43,454 nt of DNA. Source: Lentisphaeria bacterium. GTDB lineage: Bacteria > Verrucomicrobiota > Lentisphaeria > Victivallales > Victivallaceae. Under the pieces are notes generated by a model. It made no database searches. It saw only the letters and a list, made by a program, of their open reading frames with translations, and was not told the DNA's origin. Position 1 is the stretch's first letter; each line of letters starts with the position of its first letter. Positions 15,631-25,200 of this stretch are shown piece after piece. Both the position numbers and the translations under genes were made by a program. Location of the stretch: the NCBI GenBank assembly GCA_017502435.1, contig JAFVUZ010000171.1, forward strand, positions 1 through 43,454. The letters are read 5' to 3'.

Positions 15631-16407
15631 TCAAAAAAGTTTCAATTTGCCGAAGATATTGAAAGCGGCATTGTTTTTTTCGCAGTTGACCGCCTTCAGA
15701 GAGAAATAATCATCACTGTTCACCGCAAGACTGCAGACCATGCGGTCGGGATATTTTTGAGCCTGCAAAAAGGCTGCATTAACTTCATTGAAGGTGAATT
15801 TCTGCTGCAATTTTTCATAAATCGCATCTTCAGCCATTGCTGCATATTGAGCGTTATTCATGTGCTGATTGATGTCCATTTGCGAGAATCTGACCGGATA
15901 TTCAAAAATTTCCTCCGGTTCATTCAGGTCTGCTGACGGAGGGGGGAATTGCGGAATGAAAATTGGAAGTTCAGGATTTTCCAGCTGCAGACCTGCCAGC
16001 ACATCACGGCGGAGGGGCCGGAGTTTTTTGGCGTCCAGCAGCAGCCAGTAACTTGATGCCTGCAGCAGAACTTCACCGCTTTGGCTGTCATGGATTTCAA
16101 ATTCACGGCGGAAAAAGATTTTTTCGACACCGCTTGGATAAGTACAGGCAGTTATTTGCTGTTCAGGCGAGAAACTGCCCATGATTTTGATACTCATTTT
16201 TGACAGGACCCAGATCATGCCTTTTGCATACAAATCGTTCATCCCGAAACCGAGACTGTTGGCATGGGCGGCGGCAATTTGCTGGAGATAGTCAAAAATC
16301 GCCTGCAGTTTGATAATGCCGAACTGATTGACTTCGCTGTATCTGACGGTGAAATCTGTTGTATAAATCTGATCGTTGGCGGGAAATTGTCGGAGAAGAT
16401 TATTCAT
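15631..16407 (-). CDS. acyl-ACP thioesterase (FatA/FatB-like double hotdog)
   Basis: This 258-residue protein releases fatty acids from acyl carrier protein. It has two hotdog domains. The first begins near residue 15 (FTVRYSEVNQFGIIKL). The second carries the catalytic block Asp178-x-Asn180-x-His182-x-Asn184-Asn185 in MDINQHMNNAQY, the D-x-N-x-H-x-N-N-x-x-Y pattern of the family. No transit or signal peptide is seen. The ATG overlaps the NtrC-type regulator by 8 nt (ATGAATAA), so the two are coexpressed. Chain-length preference cannot be read. Confidence 0.85.
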   Translation of the reverse strand: MNNLLRQFPANDQIYTTDFTVRYSEVNQFGIIKLQAIFDYLQQIAAAHANSLGFGMNDLYAKGMIWVLSKMSIKIMGSFSPEQQITACTYPSGVEKIFFRREFEIHDSQSGEVLLQASSYWLLLDAKKLRPLRRDVLAGLQLENPELPIFIPQFPPPSADLNEPEEIFEYPVRFSQMDINQHMNNAQYAAMAEDAIYEKLQQKFTFNEVNAAFLQAQKYPDRMVCSLAVNSDDYFSLKAVNCEKNNAAFNIFGKLKLF

Positions 16408-17767
16408 TTATACCGTAATCCTTCAAGCGGCGCTGCAAAGTGCGGCGACTGATACCGAGTTTTTCAGCTGCAAGAGTGCGGTTGTTGCCGCATTCTTCAA
16501 GCACTTTCAGTATCAATGCGTGTTCCTGTTCATTTATATTGTCAGAGCCGAGTTGTTTCTGCTCCTGATTTTGCAAAAGTTTTATTTCCTGAAATACCGG
16601 AGTGTAATTACGGATATTTTCGGGAAGATCATCTTCGGTGATTTCAGGAGTTTTGTTGAAAACAATCAACCGTTCAATGCAGTTCCGGAGTTCACGGATA
16701 TTGCCGGGAAAGTTGTATTTTTTGAGTTTCTGCATTGCTTCCGGGGTGAATACGGGAACTGTTTTGCCGTTTTCACTGGCGAATTCTGCGGCAAATTCAT
16801 TGGCAAGATGTTCAATATCCTCTGCGTGTTCACGCAAAGGCGGAATTTCCAGATTGACTACATTCAAACGGTAATAAAGGTCTTCACGGAAAGTTCCTTC
16901 ATCGACCATTTTTTTCAAATCTTTGTTGGTTGCCGCCAGCAAACGGATGTCGCATTGGATGGGATCGGAGGAGCCGATGCGTTCAAAGGTTCTTGTCTCA
17001 AGCACACGCAAAAGTTTGACTTGTGTTGAGAGCGGTATCTCACCGATTTCATCCAGAAAAAGAGTTCCGCCGTCAGAAAGTTCAAAACGTCCTTTGCGTT
17101 GGTCCAATGCCCCTGTAAATGCACCTTTTTCATGTCCGAAAAGTTCGCTTTCAAGCAGATTTTCCGGCAGTGCTGCACAATGAACTGCAACGAAAAGACC
17201 TTTGCGGCCGGACATTTTGTGCAGCATTTTTGCGGCAACTTCCTTGCCGCTGCCGCTTTCACCGGTAATGAGGACTGTTGAGCGGCTGGGAGCGACGGTT
17301 TCGATGACGTCGTATAATTTCTGCATTGCTTCGGAGCGGCAGAGATTGGCGGATTTGCGTGAAGTTTTTTGGGCCGGTTCAGCGGCATGATTTTCGATAT
17401 TTTCGAGAGCCTTGTTGATAACGGCTTCAAGTTTATCCAGTTTGACCGGTTTGGTCATGAAATCAAATGCACCTTTTTTGACGGCTTCAACGGCTTTTTC
17501 CACGGAACCGTAAGCGGTGAAAACGATACACTGCGGAGCATTTGCCTTGCTTAATGCGGCATCCAGAACGCCGATCCCGTCGACACCTGGCATACGCAAA
17601 TCGGTAAGCACCAGGTCATAATCTTTCTGTTTGAGGGCGTGAATAGCGACTTCGCCGTTTTCTGCTTCATCAATTTCAAAGCGGCGGCGAAGGTAACGCA
17701 CCAGAGCCATTCTGGTATTTATTTCATCATCGACGATAAGGATTTTTTTCATTTCTGCCATGTTCAT
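16400..17767 (-). CDS. NtrC-family sigma-54 response regulator
   Basis: The protein has 455 residues. The receiver domain (7-120) has acidic Asp13-Asp14, phospho-acceptor Asp56 and Lys106. The AAA+ domain (about 145-380) has Walker A GESGSGKE (169-176), an intact sigma-54 contact loop GAFTGA (215-220) and GGTLFLDEIGEI. A Fis-type helix-turn-helix lies at about 415-452 (NRTLAAEKLGISRRTLQRRL). All three modules are complete, so it should activate sigma-54 promoters. No histidine kinase gene is nearby, which makes it an orphan in this window. Translation is coupled to an acyl-ACP thioesterase gene, hinting at a link to lipid state. The start at 17767 has AAAGG ahead; ATGs at 17761 and 17752 are alternatives. 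Confidence 0.93.
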   Translation of the reverse strand: MNMAEMKKILIVDDEINTRMALVRYLRRRFEIDEAENGEVAIHALKQKDYDLVLTDLRMPGVDGIGVLDAALSKANAPQCIVFTAYGSVEKAVEAVKKGAFDFMTKPVKLDKLEAVINKALENIENHAAEPAQKTSRKSANLCRSEAMQKLYDVIETVAPSRSTVLITGESGSGKEVAAKMLHKMSGRKGLFVAVHCAALPENLLESELFGHEKGAFTGALDQRKGRFELSDGGTLFLDEIGEIPLSTQVKLLRVLETRTFERIGSSDPIQCDIRLLAATNKDLKKMVDEGTFREDLYYRLNVVNLEIPPLREHAEDIEHLANEFAAEFASENGKTVPVFTPEAMQKLKKYNFPGNIRELRNCIERLIVFNKTPEITEDDLPENIRNYTPVFQEIKLLQNQEQKQLGSDNINEQEHALILKVLEECGNNRTLAAEKLGISRRTLQRRLKDYGINE

Positions 17768-17821
17768 GAACCTTTAAAGATTGCAGATAATATACAGCAT
17801 GAACGGAAAAATTCAAATTCA

Positions 17822-18418
17822 TTAGAGGAATTTATCATTGATTATCAATGCACCCTGACGCAGAATCACTGCTTTGGTGCCTCTGGTATCCACAACTGTC
17901 GAGGCGAGCGAATCAGCAGAAATTCTGCCGCCGTCAATGACAATATCAACTTCACCGTCAAGTTCGGCAAGTGCTTCATCAATGCTTAATACATTCGGCA
18001 TTCCAGAACGGTTCGCACTGGTGCTTGAAAGCGGAAAATCCACGGCTCCGAGCAGTTGCAGAACAAATTCATGGTCAGGAATGCGGAACCCCAGAGAAGA
18101 ATCGGAATTTCTTTCGCTGATAATGGTTATTGCACCCGGGCAGTATTCTTTGGCAAGGTCAGTTGCAAGACCATTCAATTTTACGCCGAATTTTTCGAGT
18201 TTGGCTGTATCATCAACAAAAACACTCAATCTTTTTTCGGATGGACGGTGTTTCAACTGATAAATTTTTTCCTCCGCATTTTTGTCTTCAAAGCGGCAGA
18301 CCAGCCCGTAAACCGTTTCGGTCGGCAGCAGAATTACCCCGCCGTTATGCAGAACTTTGACACATTCGCTGATTATCTGTGCCGTATTGTCGTCAGCGAT
18401 GGAAAATATGCGGGACAT
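17822..18418 (-). CDS. tsaC: threonylcarbamoyl-AMP synthase (Sua5/YciO/YrdC)
   Basis: This 198-residue cytosolic enzyme makes threonylcarbamoyl-AMP from threonine, bicarbonate and ATP for the t6A37 modification of ANN-decoding tRNAs. PTETVYGL (32-39), LKHRPSEKRLSVFV, LGFRIPDH, STSANRSG and STVVD are the family signatures. It is the short form without the C-terminal Sua5 domain. Its ATG overlaps the symporter stop by one base (TAATG), indicating coupling. Partners TsaB, TsaD and TsaE are not in the window. Confidence 0.9.
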   Translation of the reverse strand: MSRIFSIADDNTAQIISECVKVLHNGGVILLPTETVYGLVCRFEDKNAEEKIYQLKHRPSEKRLSVFVDDTAKLEKFGVKLNGLATDLAKEYCPGAITIISERNSDSSLGFRIPDHEFVLQLLGAVDFPLSSTSANRSGMPNVLSIDEALAELDGEVDIVIDGGRISADSLASTVVDTRGTKAVILRQGALIINDKFL

Positions 18419-19989
18419 TAAACTTCTTCGTCCTCTTTGCTGCGTCCTGTGATGCGTTCGGTAAGGCGTTCGCCGAGATAACTTGCAAAGAATGCAATCA
18501 CTCCTGCTGCAAAACCGTAAACTGCACCATTGGTCAGAATAATATCAAATTTATCACTGCCCATGATTTCGGTAAAGTTTCCTTCTATTCCAACTGCTCC
18601 GATAAAACAGTATGACAGCCAGACTAAAGTTGCAGAAGACATGCACGCCCAGCAGCTGCTTTTGCCGGCCTTTTTGAAATACAAACCGATTATTACCGGC
18701 CAGAAAACAATGACCAGCTGCGATGCCCAGCAGTTTTTCATCAGAGAGTAAATGCTTTGTACATTCAATGCAATATAGGTCGCAAGCACCAGCAGTACAA
18801 CTGTCATTACACGGGTGACAATGAGAAGTTTTTCATCCGACAATCTCGGATTTATCGAACGGATGACGTTGTTGGTGAAAAGTGAGGATGCCGCCAGCAG
18901 TGAACTGTCAGCAGAACTCATAATTGCAGAAATCAATGCACTGAGAAAGAGTGTGAGGAAAATCGGATTCATTTTTCCGAGAGTCAGAACTGCCATGCGT
19001 GGAAGAACCTGATTTTCAAGGGCACTTTCTCCGCCCATGGATTCAACAGTAATATTGTATTTTGCCAGAACAATTCGTGCCGCAAAACCGATGGTGATCG
19101 GAACTACGGCGATTGCAAGATACATAAAACAGGAGATGATTGAACTGGAGATTGCAATTTTTTCGTTGCGGCTTGAGAGTGAGCGCTGGATGAGATCCTG
19201 GCCTACCATACAGCCGAATCCCATGATGATCCATTGTCCGATATAATAAGTTATACCGCCTTCGCCGCCCTGATAGGCAAGACTCAATTCCCCGGGTTTT
19301 ATATTTGCTGCAGAGAATACTGCATCGTAACCGCCAGCCATGGAAACTGCATTGGGAACTACGATGAAAAGTCCGACAATGATGAGTGATACCTGAATCA
19401 AATCTGTAAGAGTTACAGCCCACATACCGCCGGAAACTGTGTAAATCAACACGATCGCCGCTCCAATCAACGCTCCGTAAAGAATCGGAATGTTGAGCAG
19501 TACATTCAAAATCGTACCGATACCCAGAACCTGAGCTCCCAGCCAGCCGACATAAACCGGAATCATCCACAGTGAAGCATAAATGCCAGCCCATTTGCCG
19601 AACCTGCGTTCGATAATATCAGTAACAGTCAGGCATTTCAGCTTGCGGAGCAGTCCGACAATAAAAATCCCGGCCAGAAACAGACTCAATGATGCTCCAA
19701 ACGGATCGGCAAGCACTGCACCGATACCGCTTGAAAAAACAGTTGCGGCAACACCCATACTGGAACCGGCTCCGAACCATGTCGCCAGCAGTGTGCCTGT
19801 CGCCATCCAGAGCGGCAATCTGCGTCCTGCAACGAGAAAGTCACCTATCCCTTTGACTTTGCGTCCGGCATAGTATCCGATGAAAAGAATGCCGAGAATG
19901 TAAACTATGATTCCGATATAAAGAAAATAAGTCGCGCCGGAACTCAGTCCGAGTCCGACCGGTGACTGTACAGCTGCAGCAGCTTCCAT
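18418..19989 (-). CDS. sodium:solute symporter (SSF family)
   Basis: This inner-membrane protein of 523 residues has about 13 helices. The early block IGDFLVAGRRLPLWMATGTLLATWFGAGSSMG, read in pieces, is the SSS signature region. VSGGMWAVTLTDLIQ and LISAIMSSADSSLLAASSLF also match the family. A TTG at 20031 opens the frame earlier, but the ATG at 19989 has an AGAGAGG ribosome site 11 nt ahead and gives a normal N-terminus. The substrate (proline, pantothenate, sugar or other) is not decided by sequence. It is the first gene of the run ending with panB and akr, so pantothenate uptake is conceivable but unproven. Confidence 0.88.
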   Translation of the reverse strand: MEAAAAVQSPVGLGLSSGATYFLYIGIIVYILGILFIGYYAGRKVKGIGDFLVAGRRLPLWMATGTLLATWFGAGSSMGVAATVFSSGIGAVLADPFGASLSLFLAGIFIVGLLRKLKCLTVTDIIERRFGKWAGIYASLWMIPVYVGWLGAQVLGIGTILNVLLNIPILYGALIGAAIVLIYTVSGGMWAVTLTDLIQVSLIIVGLFIVVPNAVSMAGGYDAVFSAANIKPGELSLAYQGGEGGITYYIGQWIIMGFGCMVGQDLIQRSLSSRNEKIAISSSIISCFMYLAIAVVPITIGFAARIVLAKYNITVESMGGESALENQVLPRMAVLTLGKMNPIFLTLFLSALISAIMSSADSSLLAASSLFTNNVIRSINPRLSDEKLLIVTRVMTVVLLVLATYIALNVQSIYSLMKNCWASQLVIVFWPVIIGLYFKKAGKSSCWACMSSATLVWLSYCFIGAVGIEGNFTEIMGSDKFDIILTNGAVYGFAAGVIAFFASYLGERLTERITGRSKEDEEV

Positions 19990-20052
19990 ATTGCTTGTTG
20001 CCTCTCTTGGTTGTTTACGGTTGAATAGCAATAAAAAAATCGTTTAACTTTT

Positions 20053-20080
20053 AAAATACTGGATTTTATTGATATTTCAA
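20053..20080 (-). promoter_or_regulatory. promoter for the symporter-tsaC run
   Basis: On the minus strand, TTGAAA (20080-20075) and TATTTT (20058-20053) are 16 bp apart. The -35 box abuts that of the divergent ispH promoter. The two form a perfect palindrome, TTTCAA-G-TTGAAA (20075-20087). Confidence 0.5.
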
Positions 20081-20081
20081 G

Positions 20082-20109
20082 TTGAAAAACTATAATATTG
20101 TGATAAAAT
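20082..20109 (+). promoter_or_regulatory. promoter for ispH
   Basis: TTGAAA (20082-20087) and TAAAAT (20104-20109) are separated by 16 bp, about 37 nt ahead of the ATG at 20147. GGAG at 20132-20135 is a usable ribosome site. Confidence 0.5.
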
Positions 20110-20146
20110 GTATTATATTTGATAAAAAAACGGAGATTTTGCAGAA

Positions 20147-20992
20147 ATGAACATAAAAATTGCTCAGTGCTGCGGTATGTGCAGCGGAGTCAGAAGAGCT
20201 TTGAAAATTACAGAAGAAGCATTGGCAGAGTGTAATGGAAAGACACTGTATGTTTATCATGAAATAGTTCATAACACTATGGTTATAAATGAGTTGAAAA
20301 ACAGAAATGTCGTTTTTGTCCATTCGATCGATGATATACCGGACGGCTCATTGACGGTTTTCAGTGCTCACGGGGTAAGCCGCAGTATAGAAGAACAGGC
20401 CGCTGCAAAAAAACTCCGGGTTTTTGACGCAACTTGTTTATTGGTAAGGAAAAACCATAATGCAGCAGAAGAGGCTCACTCCCGAAATAAACGTATTGTC
20501 TTTATCGGCAAAAAATCTCATCCTGAATGCATCGGTACAGTTGGAAGAGTGCCGGCAGGATATGCTTATGTCGTTGAAAATGAAAATGATATAAAATCTT
20601 TGCCCGATTGCGGCGGCGAAATTATTTCTATTGCTCAGACAACACTTGCGGAGTCTGATGTCGGGAAAATAAAGTGTTTGCTTTCTGCTAAATATCCTCA
20701 AATCAAGCACTTGGACGGTATCTGTTTTGCAACATCCACCCGGCAGAATGCAATCCGTGAGTTGGCAAAAGAGTGCGGCTTGATATTGGTTGCCGGCTCG
20801 CCTGCAAGTTCAAACTCCTGCCGCCTGGTTCAGATTGCCAGAGAGTGCGGATGCCCTGCTGAACTCGTTGATAATGAAGATGATTTAAAAGAGATTGATT
20901 TCAGCGGTATATCAACTGTCGGCATCAGTGCAGGGGCAAGTACGCCGCAGAAACAGATAGATTGGCTGCTGGCGGCTGTCAGATTGAAATGA
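20147..20992 (+). CDS. ispH: 4-hydroxy-3-methylbut-2-enyl diphosphate reductase IspH (LytB)
   Basis: This 281-residue [4Fe-4S] enzyme makes IPP and DMAPP in the last step of the MEP pathway. Cluster ligands Cys12 (GMCSGV), Cys97 (DATC) and Cys193 (ICFATSTRQ) are present. So are His42 (HEIVHN), His75 (SAHGVS), His125 and Glu127 (SHPE) and the threonine pair in TTLAES. Two blocks differ from common forms: DATCLLV where most have DATCPLV, and ASSNSCRL where most have NSSNSxRL. Its stop overlaps the convergent methyltransferase gene by 14 nt. I still expect an active enzyme. Confidence 0.92.
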   Translation: MNIKIAQCCGMCSGVRRALKITEEALAECNGKTLYVYHEIVHNTMVINELKNRNVVFVHSIDDIPDGSLTVFSAHGVSRSIEEQAAAKKLRVFDATCLLVRKNHNAAEEAHSRNKRIVFIGKKSHPECIGTVGRVPAGYAYVVENENDIKSLPDCGGEIISIAQTTLAESDVGKIKCLLSAKYPQIKHLDGICFATSTRQNAIRELAKECGLILVAGSPASSNSCRLVQIARECGCPAELVDNEDDLKEIDFSGISTVGISAGASTPQKQIDWLLAAVRLK

Positions 20993-22160
20993 CGGCGAGC
21001 ATTTCGATATTGATTGTGCCCGGGAAGAAATCAAAGGGGATCAGTGCTTCGATTTTGCAGTTGTTGTTTTCGTAAATTTTGAGAGCGGGAACGATTTCAT
21101 CCGCACCGCAGAATAAATGGAAAATCTTTTTCGGGTGCCGTGAAATCAGATATTCAAGTACGCCTGCTGCACAGCCTTTGCGGGGCGGATCGAGAAAAAT
21201 CCACTCATTTTCATGTCGTGAAGGCGGCATTTTTGACCGCAGATAATCCGCAGTTACAAAGCCGGTTTCATAGTGAAATGCTTTTTCTTTGAAGTGAAAT
21301 TTGGCATTGCTGCGTGCCGATGCTATTGATTCCGGCGAAAGTTCCACGCCCCATACTGTTTTGAAAACATCTCCGAATGCCAGCGACCACAATCCGTAAC
21401 CGCAATACAAGTCCATCATGGAATCGTTGCCGGCAGGTTTGAGATATTCCGCAAGTTTCTGATAAAATGCGGGCAGAACAGACTCATTTATCTGCGAGAA
21501 AGAAGTCGGAGAATAGAGAAATTTTTTATCATTTAATTTCAAGGCGAGAAAATCTGAGCCGGAAAGTTTTTTGAATGCAACTCCTTTGGCGGGACGTTCC
21601 GCTTCAAGATAATAATCTGAAGTGCTTTCATCCACATACAGAAATATGCTTTTGACGACAGGAAATGCCGCTGTCAGGGCATTTGAAGCAGTTTTGAGTA
21701 TACGGACAATATCGCCTGATAAATGCCGCAGATTAAATATTACAGCGTGTTCTGAATAGGAACCGCGGATGATAATGTAGTTCAGAACGGAACTCGCTTT
21801 GAAGTTTTTCGGTGTGGAGAAAAATTTCTGCAGAAATCTGTAAATTTCAATATGACTGTCAGGTTCAAGTTCCGAGAGGGCAATCAGTTCATTGCCGGGC
21901 TTTTTGCCGAAATGCAGGACGATTTTTTTGCGGTCAAAAAATACACGCCGTTTGGTCGTCGTGCGGTATTTCCGGGGCAGGGGGCTTGGAATGATATTCT
22001 GCGGCAAAGTCTTGATGCCGTTATCTTTGAACATTTGCAATACGGCAGTGTTTTTCAAGTTGAGTTCGCTGTCGTAATCAAGTTCAGACAGTGCATCAGT
22101 TGAAGTTTTATTGATATTGAAACCGTTTGAGACGGCAGGGAAATATTCGTTGAATTTCAT
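20979..22160 (-). CDS. TrmA/RumA-like RNA (uracil-5-)-methyltransferase
   Basis: This is a 393-residue class I SAM methyltransferase. Signatures are YSPTSFSQIN (217-225), DLYCGYGLWSL (250-260), VWGVELSPESIASAR (269-283) and LDPPRKG (323-329). The catalytic Cys351 lies in HLFCGADEI and Glu386 in TINIE. In typical members the Cys block reads SCNPxTxxRD, so this one is divergent. There is no TRAM domain and no N-terminal Cys cluster, unlike RumA. The annotated start at ATG 22160 is preferred to a TTG at 22175, which lies in the terminator stem of the neighbouring gene. The target (tRNA U54 or an rRNA site) is uncertain. Confidence 0.7.
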   Translation of the reverse strand: MKFNEYFPAVSNGFNINKTSTDALSELDYDSELNLKNTAVLQMFKDNGIKTLPQNIIPSPLPRKYRTTTKRRVFFDRKKIVLHFGKKPGNELIALSELEPDSHIEIYRFLQKFFSTPKNFKASSVLNYIIIRGSYSEHAVIFNLRHLSGDIVRILKTASNALTAAFPVVKSIFLYVDESTSDYYLEAERPAKGVAFKKLSGSDFLALKLNDKKFLYSPTSFSQINESVLPAFYQKLAEYLKPAGNDSMMDLYCGYGLWSLAFGDVFKTVWGVELSPESIASARSNAKFHFKEKAFHYETGFVTADYLRSKMPPSRHENEWIFLDPPRKGCAAGVLEYLISRHPKKIFHLFCGADEIVPALKIYENNNCKIEALIPFDFFPGTINIEMLAVISI

Positions 22161-22202
22161 TGAAAAATAAAACAAGGGCGGAATTTTTTACGTTCCGCCC
22201 TT
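22161..22202 (-). terminator. strong intrinsic terminator of the giant gene
   Basis: On the minus strand a 10-bp perfect stem (AAGGGCGGAA with TTCCGCCCTT, 22202-22193 and 22183-22174, 9-nt loop) is followed by a T-rich tail (TTGTTTTATTTTT). It starts 19 nt after the stop at 22221. It ends at the start codon of the methyltransferase gene, so that gene needs its own promoter or weak read-through. Confidence 0.85.
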
Positions 22203-22220
22203 TGGGGTTGGTTATTGATT

Positions 22221-25200
22221 TTATGCGATGGTGATTAACTTGTTGGCAGTGTCGATATCCACATCGGAGAAGATGTCTGTTGCAGAGGTCAGGAAATATG
22301 TTCCTTCTTTCAATGAGGCGATATTATCATTTGTCAATTTGACATCGAAAAGTTTTCCGGTCGCTTCATTGAACTGCTTGATTGAAACATCGGCACCGAG
22401 GTTCTTGAATTCATATTTTCCGCTGCAGCCATTTTCGATAACAAATTCAAAGACCTGAACATCTTCATAATTGAATATGCTGAAATCATAGTCGCAATTG
22501 CCGCCTTTTTTGGCGTTGGTTGATTTAACCATTGCAATATATTGACTTGAATCATTAAGAAGGATACCATTGCCGTTTTTGTCCTGGAATATTGCATCAC
22601 CGACTGCATTTGTTTTTGCAGTATAACTTGCAATTGCAGTCAACTTGCTGTTGTCCGGATTGACGATGTACAGAGTCAACTGTGCGGCATCACTGTTGCT
22701 GAAGTTGAAATCATAGTACCCGTCGGCATCAACAGAGACATTGTAGTAATCATATTCATCGGTGTATCCGACCCAGCCTTTGACTTCGTCAGAAATGACT
22801 GATTCTGTGAGTGCAGTATCATTGAATTCCTGATCTGCTTTGGCAGTGAAACTGTCTTCTGTGCCGTCACCATTGATATTGAGAGTGAAGTCAGAATATC
22901 CCTGAGCGGTGGTGGATTTTACCTGAATGTAATAATCACCGGCTTCGAGGAGGAAATTCTTCATTGCTTCAGCGACGCCGGCTTTAACCGTGAAACTGCC
23001 GACGGATTTCAGAGAAATGCCGTTATCAGCCATTGTGTAAATGGTGACAGTCATTGCTGTTGCGTTTTGTTCGTTATCTTTGAGGATAGACAGATTGAAG
23101 TTTCCGCCATTTTCAAGTTCAAGTTTTCTCCAGCTTTCCAGATCGCCATAGCCGACCCAGGAGGAGAAAGCACCTGTTGTTTGTTCGTCGTTGAGAGCGA
23201 TGGTTTCGTCTGCAGTAAGATTTGAGAAATCGCTGTCTTTAACACAGTCAGTAATATCTTTTACTGTTTCGGAAATAATCTCAAAACTTGAAGCCGGGGA
23301 GACTTCAACAAAATAGGTTGTGTTGGCATCAAGATATGCAGTATCGGATGACAATTTGACTTTTGTCAGGTTTACAGCACCGGTTTTGAGGGTGTAAACG
23401 TTGACTACTGCACCGCTGAATTCGTATTTGCCTGTCATATTGCCGGTTTCAAATTTGTAGAATTTAGGACCATCTTCAGCAACTTCGATTTTCGTATCTG
23501 CAGCAACTGTGCCGGCGTTTACATAATTTGCAACAGTGTCCGGGATTGTTTCATAAGTCTGTGCAGTATTGACAGAGACATTATATTCTGCATATTTTCC
23601 TTTTGCCGCGTCGGTTGCAGTGATTTCAATGAAATACTGTCCGGCTGCAAGATTGTTTAATGTGAATACGGATGAATAGTTACTGTTTTTCAAAGTAATA
23701 CTCTTGACGGCGGTAAAGCCTGTGCCGGCAGCGTTGGAGGTATAGAGAGTTGCTTTGAGGGCACTGTAATCTGAACCTTTGGTATTCTGATTGCGGTTTA
23801 CTGTAAATGTATAATCGCCGTCTTTTTCCAGATTGACTTCAAGATAATTTACGTTTTCGCCGAATCCGATGTATTCATAAGACTCTTTGCTGTTGGTGTC
23901 GTTAAGATAGATCAGGCCTGTGGAGTTGATGGTATATTCATAGCCGGCTTCATAAATAGTTTCGGTTCCATTGGCTCCAAAGTTGACATAATCCATAACA
24001 ACGGCATATTCGACAGCAGTTTTTTGTGGTGCAGATGCTTTGACTTCGATGTAATATTCACCTTTATCGAGATATGCACTGAGTTCTCCTGCAAGAGCTT
24101 TGGCTTTGACTGTGATACTATTGACTTTTGTAAGAGCAGTTTTGCCGTCCTGCAATTCGTAAATTGTCATAGTCAAAGCACCGTCAATGCCAAAGATCCT
24201 TCCGTATCTGTCTTTGTCAAGGTAATAAGCTTTGCTGATAGCGAAATTGTACACCCCGGCATCACTTACAGTGATTTTGCGGAAATCACTTGCATCGCCG
24301 ATACCGACATAATCGTAATCTGCAACGGATAATTTACTTGTTTGTGCGGTGTCCGGAGTACCGAAAATGAAATTGTATTCTTCTTGGATATCATCTTTGG
24401 TAATCGAGATAATAGTATCAGCTTCCGTACTGTTGACGAATAAGTCATCTTCGTTATTTATATTGTCGAAATATTTATCTGCTTTTGAAGTGACTGTGAG
24501 GTCATAAATGACGTTGGCACCTTTGGCTGCACCGGTTGAATTTACCTGAATGATATAATCGCCGGGAGCGAGGTTCAAATCATTAATTGTGCCGTAAAGT
24601 TTATTGGCGGCAACAGTTATGGATTTGACTGTTTTGAGAGCGGTTGCTCCGGGCAGCATTTGATAAATTGTAAGTTTGAGTGCAGAATTTGTCTGAGTTG
24701 ATTCTTTGTTGAGGTTGAATGTGTACAAGCCGTTGTCGCCAATGTGCAGTTTTGTGAAATTGCTGGGGTCTGCGTATCCGACACGGGCATCGGTTGCGAG
24801 TTGAAGCTCATGGCCGGGTAATACATCATAATTCAAACTGTCATTTTGTGCCGGATTCCAGAATGCATTATATTTGCTGACCGGATTTGAAGTGCTATCT
24901 TGGTTTTCTTCTGCAAAATCTGCCTGATCTGAAGTTATGATAGAATTATTATCATTTGTAATATCAAACCAGTTGAAATTGTAGTACAGATCGTATTGCA
25001 TTATAGAATCGGCTTTGCCGGATGTGACTTCAAAACGCAAGTTATTGCCGGAATGCTCAAGCAGATGGGTGATTGTAATACCGCTGCTTTGTGAAGCGGC
25101 ATTGAGTTTGAAGGTATAACTTCCGATTTTGATATCTCCGCCATTGTCTTCATAAATATCAATGATAATGGAGTTGCCGGAACCGGAGATTTTTTGCAGA

